A stretch of 21,343 bases of DNA from an uncultured Eubacteriales bacterium (GTDB taxonomy: Bacteria > Bacillota > Clostridia > Monoglobales > Monoglobaceae): assembly GCA_900542675.1 (NCBI GenBank), contig UQOT01000032.1, positions 1 to 21,343 on the forward strand, given 5' to 3'. This document shows, one piece after another, positions 15,610 through 21,343 of this stretch; the first letter of the stretch is position 1, and the number at the start of each line of letters is the position of its first letter. A program made the position numbers and the translations under genes. Under the pieces are notes generated by a model. It had not been told where the DNA came from and did no database searches. It was given only the letters and a program-made list of their open reading frames with translations.

Positions 15610-16269
15610 TTGCTGAGTAAACGGGAACTGAATAAAAAGCAGGGGTTTATATTCGACTTTGACGGTACGCTTGTCGATTCAATGTGGATTTGGGATAACC
15701 TCCTGATTGACTTTTTGAATAAGTACGGATATTTAACTCCTCAGAGGCTTTTGGACGAGGTGGCGTATATGTCGCTTGAGCAGAGCTCGAAATACGTCTG
15801 CTCGCTCTACGACTTGCCGCTTACGCCGAAGCAGGTATACGGTGAGTGGAATGATATGATTTATGATGGCTATGCGTGCGAAATCAGACTAAAGCCCTAT
15901 GCGGACGAGTATTTAAGGTCGCTGAGGAGAGATAAAAAGACTCTTGCGATAGCGACGGCGAATAACCGTGAGCTTACCGAAGCCTGCCTTAAAAATAACG
16001 GTTTTGAAGGATTTTTTGACGTTTATACATACGCTGACGAGGTCGGGATAGGCAAATCTGACCCGAAAATATATCTCGAAACCTTAAGGCGTATGGATAT
16101 GAAAGTGGATGACGCCGTGCTTTTTGAGGATATTTTAAAGGCGCTTGAGACCGCGAAGTCAATCGGGCTTGATGTGGTTATTGCCGAGGATAAGTCCGCA
16201 GGGCATAACAGAGAGCAGCTCAAAGCCGCCGCGGATTTATACATAAGCGATTTCGGCGAATTGCTTTAA
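15610..16269 (+). CDS. HAD-superfamily phosphatase at the end of the thiamine operon
   Basis: A 219-residue HAD hydrolase of the beta-phosphoglucomutase/phosphatase subfamily with an alpha-helical cap. Motif I is IFDFDGTLVDS with nucleophile D16 and acid/base D18. Motif II is IATAN with T116. Lys149 lies in GKSDPKIY, and motif IV is LFED with E173 and D174, so all catalytic residues are present. The start is TTG at 15610 with GAGG 9 nt upstream, 6 bp after thiE. Thiamine monophosphate or a pathway side-product is a reasonable substrate guess from location, since ThiL (TMP kinase) is absent here. HAD enzymes are promiscuous and general phosphate housekeeping is possible. Confidence 0.85.
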   Translation: MLSKRELNKKQGFIFDFDGTLVDSMWIWDNLLIDFLNKYGYLTPQRLLDEVAYMSLEQSSKYVCSLYDLPLTPKQVYGEWNDMIYDGYACEIRLKPYADEYLRSLRRDKKTLAIATANNRELTEACLKNNGFEGFFDVYTYADEVGIGKSDPKIYLETLRRMDMKVDDAVLFEDILKALETAKSIGLDVVIAEDKSAGHNREQLKAAADLYISDFGELL

Positions 16270-16271
16270 GA

Positions 16272-16499
16272 TTATGCCTTTATTCTCTTAAGCTCGTGTA
16301 CGAGATATTCATAACGCGACATTGATTTTTGTATATCGTATATACATACGTCAACCAGCTTTTCGTCACAGATAAAATCAAAGTTGTTGACGCAGCGTTT
16401 AAACTCGCCGAGCGCAGACAGAGCCTCGGCGCGCAGGTGCTCGTATGACGCCTGCTCGCTGAGGATTATGCGCTTTTCGACCGCTGTTGAATTTTCCAT
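16272..16499 (-). CDS. Small YaaL/DUF2508-like protein
   Basis: A 75-residue, mostly helical, charged protein. Its second half (LVDVCIYDIQKSMSRYEYL) follows the pattern of the DUF2508/YaaL family of Bacillota (LIDyAIYe...aaerrYmYLL), a small cytosolic family of unknown function often encoded near recR in bacilli. The ATG is preceded by AAAGGAG at a normal distance, and a promoter candidate lies just upstream, so it is likely real despite its size. It converges on the HAD gene with only 2 bp between the stops. The family call is from remembered motif shape, and no function is proposed. Confidence 0.65.
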   Translation of the reverse strand: MENSTAVEKRIILSEQASYEHLRAEALSALGEFKRCVNNFDFICDEKLVDVCIYDIQKSMSRYEYLVHELKRIKA

Positions 16500-16526
16500 A
16501 TATGTCTCCTTTAGCTTATTTAGGAT

Positions 16527-16554
16527 AATATATCCTTTGAATTTATGTTACCAA
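16527..16554 (-). promoter_or_regulatory. Candidate promoter of the YaaL-like gene
   Basis: On the minus strand TTGGTA (16549-16554) and TATATT (16527-16532) are 16 bp apart, about 28 bp before the start codon. The -10 lies within the palindrome aggata-ata-tatcct at 16522-16536, a possible operator. Spacing is one base short of ideal. Confidence 0.4.
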
Positions 16555-16628
16555 ATTATCTTATTAATTATTCATCAAAATTATTTTATAAAATATTCAT
16601 AAAATATTTAGACTTTTTAATCTTGTTG

Positions 16629-16637
16629 TGCTATAAT
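16629..16637 (+). promoter_or_regulatory. Extended -10 promoter of the two-component/protease cassette
   Basis: TGCTATAAT at 16629-16637 is an extended -10 element. The hexamer 17 bp upstream (TAGACT, 16609-16614) is a weak -35. Transcription would start near 16644, about 28 nt before the response-regulator ATG. Confidence 0.65.
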
Positions 16638-16671
16638 GTTTTTAAACAGTTTACCGTTGGAGGTGTATTTA

Positions 16672-17367
16672 ATGGATACCAAACAAAAAATCCTTATCGT
16701 GGATGATGAGGAAAATATATGCGAGCTTGTCCGCCTCTACATAGAGAAGGATGGTTTTGACTCAGTAATTGCCGGGAACGGCAATGAGGCGATAGCCAAG
16801 TTCGACTCAGAAAATCCCGATTTGATTTTGCTTGATATAATGCTCCCCGGGAAGGATGGCTGGCAGGTTTGCCGTGAGATAAGGGCTAAGAGCAACGTGC
16901 CGATTATTATGCTGACCGCCAAGGGCGAGACCTTTGACAAGGTTTTGGGTCTTGAGCTCGGTGCGGACGACTATGTGGTAAAGCCGTTTGAGCCAAAGGA
17001 ACTCATTGCGAGAATACGCGCGGTGTTAAGGCGCAGTGCGGCTGTGGATGAAAATCCGCAAAACGAGGATGAACTCACATTTGACGGGCTTAAGATAAAC
17101 CAATCGACCTATGAGGTCTATATTGACGATAAAAAAGTTGAGATGCCGCCAAAGGAATTCGAGCTCTTATATTTCCTCGCAAAGAATACTAACAAGGTGT
17201 TCACGCGCGATCAGCTTTTGGACGAGATTTGGGGCTATGAATTTTTCGGCGACTCGCGTACGGTTGACGTTCACATAAAGCGCATACGTGAAAAGCTTGA
17301 CGGAGAAAGCAGAAACTGGGCGCTTAAAACCGTATGGGGAGTGGGTTATAAGTTCGAGGTGAGCTGA
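16672..17367 (+). CDS. OmpR/PhoB-family response regulator
   Basis: A 231-residue two-domain regulator. The receiver domain (about 5-120) has the acidic pair D11-D12, phosphoacceptor D55 in LLDIMLPGKDGW, T82 in MLTAKG and K104 in VVKPFEP. The C-terminal winged-helix DNA-binding domain (about 130-230) has the family phrases PPKEFELLYFLAKN, VFTRDQLL, GDSRTVDVHIKRIREKL and TVWGVGYKFE. The ATG at 16672 was chosen over an upstream in-frame ATG (16636) because GGAGGTG sits about 8 nt before it and the upstream ATG overlaps the -10. The stop overlaps the kinase start by one base (TGATG). Its regulon is unknown; autoregulation and control of the co-encoded protease are likely. Confidence 0.95.
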   Translation: MDTKQKILIVDDEENICELVRLYIEKDGFDSVIAGNGNEAIAKFDSENPDLILLDIMLPGKDGWQVCREIRAKSNVPIIMLTAKGETFDKVLGLELGADDYVVKPFEPKELIARIRAVLRRSAAVDENPQNEDELTFDGLKINQSTYEVYIDDKKVEMPPKEFELLYFLAKNTNKVFTRDQLLDEIWGYEFFGDSRTVDVHIKRIREKLDGESRNWALKTVWGVGYKFEVS

Positions 17368-18815
17368 TGTTCGGCAAGACGATATTTTCAAGGGTTTTCG
17401 TCACCAACTTAGTTACGGTTATGACAGGAATAATTATCTTAGCGTCGCTTCAGATGGTGCTTATGAGCAATTATATTACCCGTCAGAACGAAAGCTCACT
17501 TTTGCGCGATGCTGAGTCCATTGTGGGGCTTATCAACAACGGAGTATCGCAGGACAGCTTAAGCGCGGTATTAAACGGGTTTTCAAAGAGCAGTAACAGT
17601 CATATTATAGTTACCGATGTGAGCGGAAATGTGGTTGTTAACACAAAGGACAGCGGATTTCTGCAAAACCCGAACCGAAACAGCGTTGATATGGAATATC
17701 TGCGCGAGGTACTCTCCGGGCGCAGAAGTACGTATGTCGGAACTATGAGCGGTATGTTCAGCGAGACGATGTTCACGCTTGAGATGCCGGTTAAGGGCGT
17801 TGATTCGACGGTTCACGGCGCGGTTATGGTCAGCGTGCCAATTCCGCAGAGGCGCAGTATGCTTGTTGAGCTCTTTAAGATATTGCTGTTTTCGGCGCTG
17901 GTCGTTGTTTTAACGTCGTTTATATTATCATATATGCTGTCAAAAATTCTTGCAAATCCGATAAAGCGCGTAAGCATCAGCGCCAAGGAGTTTGCCAAGG
18001 GCGATATGAAGTCGAGAGTTGAGATTGACAGGGTTGATGAGAACGTAACCGAGCTTACGGAGCTTGCGGACGCGTTTAACAATATGGCGGATGAGCTTGA
18101 GAAGTCGGAGGATATACGTATGAGCTTTATCTCCGATGTTTCTCACGAGCTCAGAACGCCTATGACGACTATAGGCGGATTTATAGACGGTATTTTGGAC
18201 GATACCATACCGCCCGAGAAGCAGAAGGATTACCTTAAAATTGTGCGCGACGAAGTGACGAGGCTGTCAAGAATTGTGAATACCTTCCTTGATATTACGC
18301 GTATGCAGTCGGACAAGGTAAACCTCACTATGTCAAACTTTGACGTTAACGAGGTAATACGTCTTATAATAATCGGGCTCAGTCAAAAGATAGAGAAAAG
18401 GAATTTAAACATTGAGCTTGAGTTTGAAAACGACATATGTTATGTAAGGGCCGATTCGGATAAGATAAATATGGTTATAACAAACTTGATTGACAATGCG
18501 ATTAAGTTTACGAACGACGGCGGAACGATACGTATATCGACGCGCCCGAAGGGTTCCGAGGTTCGGATAAGCGTTCACAATACCGGCGTTGGGATACCTG
18601 AGGAGCAGCAGAAAATAATATTCGAGCGGCTTTATAAGGTTGACAAGTCGCGCAGCATCAATAAAGAGGGAACCGGCATAGGACTGTATATTGTAAAGAG
18701 TATGCTGGCGGCACACGGTAAGGATATTAAAGTTAAAAGCGTTGAAGGCGAGTATGCCGAATTTGTATTTTGTCTTGATAAGGGAAAAAACAGCAGAAAT
18801 AACTATGAAGAATAA
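17367..18815 (+). CDS. Membrane sensor histidine kinase
   Basis: A 482-residue kinase partnered with the regulator directly upstream. TM1 is about 10-34. An extracytoplasmic sensor region (about 35-165, mixed alpha/beta, PAS/Cache-like in texture) is followed by TM2 at about 168-192. A HAMP linker (about 190-243) leads to the HisKA domain with phospho-accepting H260 in FISDVSHELRTPMTTIGGF. The HATPase domain has NLIDNAIKFTNDGG (N box), NTGVGIPEE (G1), FERLYKVDKSRS (F box) and GTGIGLYIVKSM (G2). All catalytic boxes are intact. The ligand cannot be deduced. The stop codon overlaps the start of the subtilase gene by 11 bp, which ties sensor and protease expression together. Confidence 0.94.
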   Translation: MFGKTIFSRVFVTNLVTVMTGIIILASLQMVLMSNYITRQNESSLLRDAESIVGLINNGVSQDSLSAVLNGFSKSSNSHIIVTDVSGNVVVNTKDSGFLQNPNRNSVDMEYLREVLSGRRSTYVGTMSGMFSETMFTLEMPVKGVDSTVHGAVMVSVPIPQRRSMLVELFKILLFSALVVVLTSFILSYMLSKILANPIKRVSISAKEFAKGDMKSRVEIDRVDENVTELTELADAFNNMADELEKSEDIRMSFISDVSHELRTPMTTIGGFIDGILDDTIPPEKQKDYLKIVRDEVTRLSRIVNTFLDITRMQSDKVNLTMSNFDVNEVIRLIIIGLSQKIEKRNLNIELEFENDICYVRADSDKINMVITNLIDNAIKFTNDGGTIRISTRPKGSEVRISVHNTGVGIPEEQQKIIFERLYKVDKSRSINKEGTGIGLYIVKSMLAAHGKDIKVKSVEGEYAEFVFCLDKGKNSRNNYEE

Positions 18816-20385
18816 ACTTTTAAAGCTATTGATTTTATGCGCCGGTCTGTGCATTTTATCAAGCGCAGGCGTGTTTGCGGAGGAAAGCGGCGGCTACATC
18901 GTAAAGTTTAAGTCGCCGCCTGCCGCTGTGTATTCCGTAAATTCGGATATTGAGGCGGTTATTCCCGATAAGAATATTTATAAGGTAACGGAGGAGTTTG
19001 CGGCGGAGCTTGAGGCTTACGGAGATTATATAGAGTACGCCGAACCAAACGGCACTGTCAGCATACCCGAGACCGATACGGCAGACAGCAGTGTATTAAG
19101 CAGGGAAACATTTGATACACCGAATGACGCATTGTATTCAAATCAGTGGAATATGCCGCTTATCAATGCGGATTACTTGTGGAAGAGAGGTATAAACGCG
19201 GGCGGGGTCAGAATAGGCGTAATAGACAGCGGAGACCCGTCGCGGCACCCCGATATTAAAAATAATATAGTAAAGGGTGCGGATTTCACAGGCTGGGGGA
19301 ATTATGACATAATCGGGCACAGCACGTTTATCTGCGGTGTAATAGCGGCGGATACAAATAATCTGCTCGGCACAGCGGGTATGCTGACCGACTGCGAGAT
19401 TGTACCGCTTAGGGTATTTTCCGATTCAAAGAATGCGTATATTTCAGATATAGTAAAGGCGATTAATGCAGCGGTGTATGAATACGGCTGCGATGTGATT
19501 AATCTAAGCCTTACAACCCCTAATGTGTATATGGCGCTTGAAGAGTCTGTGGCGGACGCTGTGAATAACGGCGTAATAGTGGTTGCCGCCGCGGGTAACG
19601 GAGGCAGCTCACAAATTATGTACCCTGCGGGATTTGACGGCGTAATAGGCGTAGGCGCGGTTAACAAAAATAAGGTGCGCTACAGCTGGTCACAGTACAA
19701 TACGTCGGTAGACGTCGCTGCACCGGGGGATTTTGTGTACAGCACGTATTTAAACTCGTATGTTACAAACGGTGTGCGTTTGGTATCGTATTCTTATACG
19801 TACGGAACAGGTACGTCGTATGCGTCTCCGCACGTTGCGGCAGCGGCGGCAGTGGCGAAAAAATACCGACCCGATATTACGTCCGATGAGTTTTTGGCGC
19901 TGCTTGCCGAAACGTCGGAGCATTTGGGCGATGAAGGCAAGAACGTTGATTTCGGTTACGGTCTGCTTGATATGCGTGCGCTTGTCGATGCACTGACTTA
20001 TCAGCCGTCGCCGAGTGAAACGCCCGGAGCCGAGCCGTCGGCAGTGCCGGCAGATGAGTATTCGGCGTGGGTAAAGGATTTTAAGCCGAGCGTAGTATAT
20101 GCCGGCAGCGGTGACAAGATAGAGTCGGTTTCAGGTTCTTTGAGTGTTGAATACTGCGGTGAAAGCGTTGATGCGATAATTACCGCGGCGGTGTTTGACG
20201 CAAGCGGAGATTTTGTGTATTCTGTCGGAGCGGTGGAAGAAGTTTTAAACGACGGGCACAATTCGATATCTCTGCCGTCGGTTACGGTCCACGAAAAAAG
20301 CATTGAGCCGAGAATAAGGATTTTCGTCTGGGATAAAAATTTAACTCCGCTTATGCTGCCGTTTACTTATGATATAAAGCAATAA
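18805..20385 (+). CDS. Secreted S8-family serine protease (subtilase)
   Basis: A 526-residue exported protease. The signal peptide is about 1-25 (LLKLLILCAGLCILSSAGVFA). An inhibitor-I9-like propeptide (about 29-88) starts YIVKFKSPP and ends near YIEYAEPNGTV. The catalytic domain (about 105-410) has Asp141 (VIDSGDPSRHPD), His172 (GHSTFICGVIAA), oxyanion Asn265 (AAAGNGG) and Ser338 (GTGTSYASPHVA). GHSTF replaces the usual GHGTH, but the triad is intact. A PSPSETPGAEPSAVPA linker joins a roughly 100-residue beta-rich C-terminal domain of unknown role. The ATG at 18805 is inferred from the signal peptide; the frame is open further upstream but overlaps the kinase. No strong ribosome-binding site precedes it, so translation is probably coupled to the kinase gene. 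Confidence 0.93.
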   Translation: MKNKLLKLLILCAGLCILSSAGVFAEESGGYIVKFKSPPAAVYSVNSDIEAVIPDKNIYKVTEEFAAELEAYGDYIEYAEPNGTVSIPETDTADSSVLSRETFDTPNDALYSNQWNMPLINADYLWKRGINAGGVRIGVIDSGDPSRHPDIKNNIVKGADFTGWGNYDIIGHSTFICGVIAADTNNLLGTAGMLTDCEIVPLRVFSDSKNAYISDIVKAINAAVYEYGCDVINLSLTTPNVYMALEESVADAVNNGVIVVAAAGNGGSSQIMYPAGFDGVIGVGAVNKNKVRYSWSQYNTSVDVAAPGDFVYSTYLNSYVTNGVRLVSYSYTYGTGTSYASPHVAAAAAVAKKYRPDITSDEFLALLAETSEHLGDEGKNVDFGYGLLDMRALVDALTYQPSPSETPGAEPSAVPADEYSAWVKDFKPSVVYAGSGDKIESVSGSLSVEYCGESVDAIITAAVFDASGDFVYSVGAVEEVLNDGHNSISLPSVTVHEKSIEPRIRIFVWDKNLTPLMLPFTYDIKQ

Positions 20386-20418
20386 AGCTGCGAGGGCGGC
20401 GTAAACAAGATTTTGTTG

Positions 20419-20447
20419 TTGATATTTTGTATGCTGCGTGGTATAAT
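20419..20447 (+). promoter_or_regulatory. Promoter of the toxin-antitoxin operon
   Basis: TTGATA at 20419-20424 and TATAAT at 20442-20447 with 17-bp spacing. Transcription would begin near 20454, giving a 30-nt leader with GGGGGG before the antitoxin ATG. No clean operator palindrome was found. Confidence 0.8.
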
Positions 20448-20483
20448 TATTGTATAAGTTATATATTAAAGGGGGGAATTGTT

Positions 20484-20699
20484 ATGTCAACCAGAGAAAT
20501 AATTGTTAACTTACTTGACCAAGTACCGGAATATAAAATCGGTTATGTTTTGGCATATATTCAAGGCATCACCGCTGATGAAGAAGCTGATGATTTGTTT
20601 TGTGAAAAAATGATACAGAATTATTTGAATGACCCCGAAGAGCAGAAGGATGAAGAGTATACGCTTGAAGAGTGCAAAAAAGAATGGGGAATTGATTAA
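20484..20699 (+). CDS. Probable antitoxin partner of a RelE/ParE toxin
   Basis: A 71-residue acidic protein upstream of and overlapping a RelE-like toxin, the usual antitoxin-first order. Helical N-terminus (STREIIVNLLDQVPEYKIGYVLAYIQGI) and a strongly acidic, probably unfolded C-terminus (about 45-71) fit an antitoxin that wraps a basic toxin. No standard DNA-binding fold (Phd, RelB, HTH) could be recognised with confidence, so the family is left open. The ATG at 20484 follows GGGGGG at about 20471-20476; an upstream in-frame ATG overlaps the promoter region and is unlikely. The stop shares one base with the toxin ATG (TAATG). Confidence 0.72.
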   Translation: MSTREIIVNLLDQVPEYKIGYVLAYIQGITADEEADDLFCEKMIQNYLNDPEEQKDEEYTLEECKKEWGID

Positions 20700-20950
20700 T
20701 GTACCATATAATCATAAAAAAGAAAGCAAAAAAATTCATCGACAAGCTTCCTCAAAACGAAAAACGAAGGATTATTGCAGGTATTGAACGTTTACCGAAC
20801 GGTGAAGATATAAAGCAGCTTAAAGGTTACAATAATCTATTTCGCTTGCGCATTGGCAGCTATAGAATTATATATACCGTAAATAACGGAGAACTGACAG
20901 TGATTGTAATTGATATCGACAGCCGTGGGCAAGTGTATAAAAGATTGTAA
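20699..20950 (+). CDS. RelE/ParE-superfamily toxin
   Basis: An 83-residue very basic protein with the RelE/ParE fold pattern: an N-terminal beta strand (YHIIIKKKAKKFIDKLP), a helical hairpin (NEKRRIIAGIERLPNG), IKQLKGYNNLFRLRIGSYRIIY and two final strands (ELTVIVIDIDSRGQVYKRL). RelE members cleave mRNA in the ribosome; ParE members poison gyrase. The phrases LFRLRIGSYRIIYTV and RGQVYKRL favour the RelE/mRNA-interferase side. It begins on the last base of the antitoxin stop and is followed by an intrinsic terminator, completing a compact type II toxin-antitoxin operon. Actual toxicity is inferred. Confidence 0.88.
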   Translation: MYHIIIKKKAKKFIDKLPQNEKRRIIAGIERLPNGEDIKQLKGYNNLFRLRIGSYRIIYTVNNGELTVIVIDIDSRGQVYKRL

Positions 20951-20969
20951 TTAATATAGTTAAGTTAAG

Positions 20970-21014
20970 CGGTGCAATGTGTGTTTATCAGACGTTGTAC
21001 CGTTTTGTTTTTTG
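20970..21014 (+). terminator. Intrinsic terminator of the toxin-antitoxin operon
   Basis: An 11-pair stem including wobble pairs, 20970-20980 (cggtgcaatgt) with 20992-21002 (acgttgtaccg), is followed by ttttgtttttt. It lies 20 bp past the toxin stop. Confidence 0.8.
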
Positions 21015-21059
21015 TATAAAAAATTGCAATGCGCCATAGAATATGTTTTATTGTCAATA

Positions 21060-21096
21060 CCTACGATATTATCAAACTATTCGTAGGGGCGCCTTT
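21060..21096. repeat. Partial copy of the GTAGGG-type dispersed repeat
   Basis: cctacga (21060-21066) and tcgtagg (21081-21087) form a perfect 7-bp hairpin. It continues into ggggcgccttt (21086-21096), an 11-mer also found at 61-71. The loop atcaaacta also echoes accaaactg just before the repeat at 8314. Confidence 0.45.
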
Positions 21097-21130
21097 CTAT
21101 ATCTTGCAAAAAAGTGAATTAATTTTTTTC

Positions 21131-21160
21131 TTTACAAAACTTCCAAAGTATGTTATATTA
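21131..21160 (+). promoter_or_regulatory. Promoter of the candidate structured RNA
   Basis: TTTACA with TATATT 17 bp downstream in an AT-rich context. The predicted start, about 21167, coincides with the first base of the long inverted structure at 21166-21273. Confidence 0.55.
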
Positions 21161-21166
21161 TAAATG

Positions 21167-21327
21167 CCAAACAAAAACTGAACACTACACTTTTTCACGA
21201 ATTTTTATTTTGACAAAAATGCATTGTCTCTGCTAAAATTCGTGTATTAAGTGTATATGATTTTTTGTTTGGCGACAAAACAGAGCCGTGCGTTTTTTAT
21301 GCGCGGCTTCGGCTGCGCATTTTTTAG
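21167..21327 (+). ncRNA. Candidate structured RNA: rod-like hairpin followed by a terminator
   Basis: Nested complementary blocks form one long rod. A 12-bp closing stem pairs 21166-21177 (gccaaacaaaaa) with 21262-21273. A 7-bp stem pairs 21186-21192 with 21249-21255. A 10-bp stem pairs 21196-21205 (cacgaatttt) with 21235-21244. A 5-bp apical stem pairs 21212-21216 with 21224-21228. Internal loops are nearly symmetrical (8/6, 3/4, 6/6). A promoter precedes it and an intrinsic terminator follows, predicting a transcript of about 160 nt with no credible open frame. It may be a free small RNA or the leader of a gene beyond the window. The bulged-rod shape recalls 6S RNA but is shorter; a MITE is another option. 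Confidence 0.5.
21300..21327 (+). terminator. Intrinsic terminator with TTCG tetraloop
   Basis: The stem tgcgcggc/gctgcgca (8 pairs with one G-U, loop ttcg) at 21300-21319 is followed by tttttt. An upstream segment, agccgtgc at 21284-21291, can pair instead with gcgcggct at 21301-21308, the terminator 5' arm, giving a mutually exclusive alternative hairpin. Confidence 0.75.
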
Positions 21328-21343
21328 TTTTGGGGATTATTTT

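Noticed and set aside
21210..21240. TTGACA-N18-TAAAAT promoter within the rod structure
   Set aside because: The hexamers are acceptable, but they lie in the apical part of the inverted structure, and the promoter at 21131-21160 fits the rod's 5' end better. It cannot be excluded as a second start.

Overview
The window looks like a chromosomal segment of a Gram-positive Bacillota (Firmicutes) bacterium, most likely an uncultured member of class Clostridia. Supporting signs are a SpoIID/LytB-type secreted protein, a YaaL/DUF2508 small protein, an S-layer-homology (SLH) surface protein, a TPP riboswitch with a transcription-terminator platform, strong AGGAGG ribosome-binding sites and textbook TTGACA-N17-TATAAT promoters. 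Genus or species cannot be read from the sequence. No tRNA, rRNA or CRISPR array was seen.

Layout. 1-182: probable end of an IS3-family insertion sequence that continues off the left edge, then a hairpin. 183-3212 (minus): queA-tgt-uppP, which pairs two late steps of tRNA queuosine modification with undecaprenyl-pyrophosphate recycling. 3390-4784 (minus): a secreted SpoIID/LytB protein. 4906-8264 (plus): a consensus promoter driving asd-dapA-dapB plus a stand-alone double-ACT protein like the regulatory tail of aspartokinase; this is the lysine/diaminopimelate route to cell wall. 8265-8835: a non-coding spacer with dispersed palindromic repeats and four copies of a 17-bp palindrome. 8836-11457: a secreted phosphodiester-glycosidase (NAGPA) protein with an Ig-like segment and three SLH repeats. 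11473-16269: a TPP-riboswitch-controlled thiamine operon, thiC-thiD-thiM-thiE-HAD phosphatase, interrupted between thiD and thiM by a roughly 300-bp non-coding element with inverted ends. 16272-16499 (minus): a YaaL-like protein. 16629-20385: an overlapping response regulator, sensor kinase and secreted subtilase cassette. 20419-21014: a RelE/ParE-type toxin-antitoxin pair with its own promoter and terminator. 21060-21343: a repeat, then a promoter, a 108-nt rod-like inverted structure and a terminator that together look like an unannotated structured RNA or leader.

How it fits together. Several neighbours concern the cell envelope: lipid-carrier recycling (UppP), diaminopimelate supply (Asd, DapA, DapB), a putative peptidoglycan lytic enzyme (SpoIID-like), an SLH-anchored glycosidase and a secreted protease encoded with a two-component system. 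The thiamine operon encodes pyrimidine synthesis (ThiC, ThiD), thiazole salvage (ThiM) and coupling (ThiE). No de novo thiazole gene or ThiL is present here, and the terminal HAD phosphatase is the unusual member. The most interesting unexplained signals are the candidate RNA at 21167-21326, the helically spaced palindromes at 8591-8683, the inverted-end element at 13777-14080 and the stand-alone ACT protein at 7809-8264.
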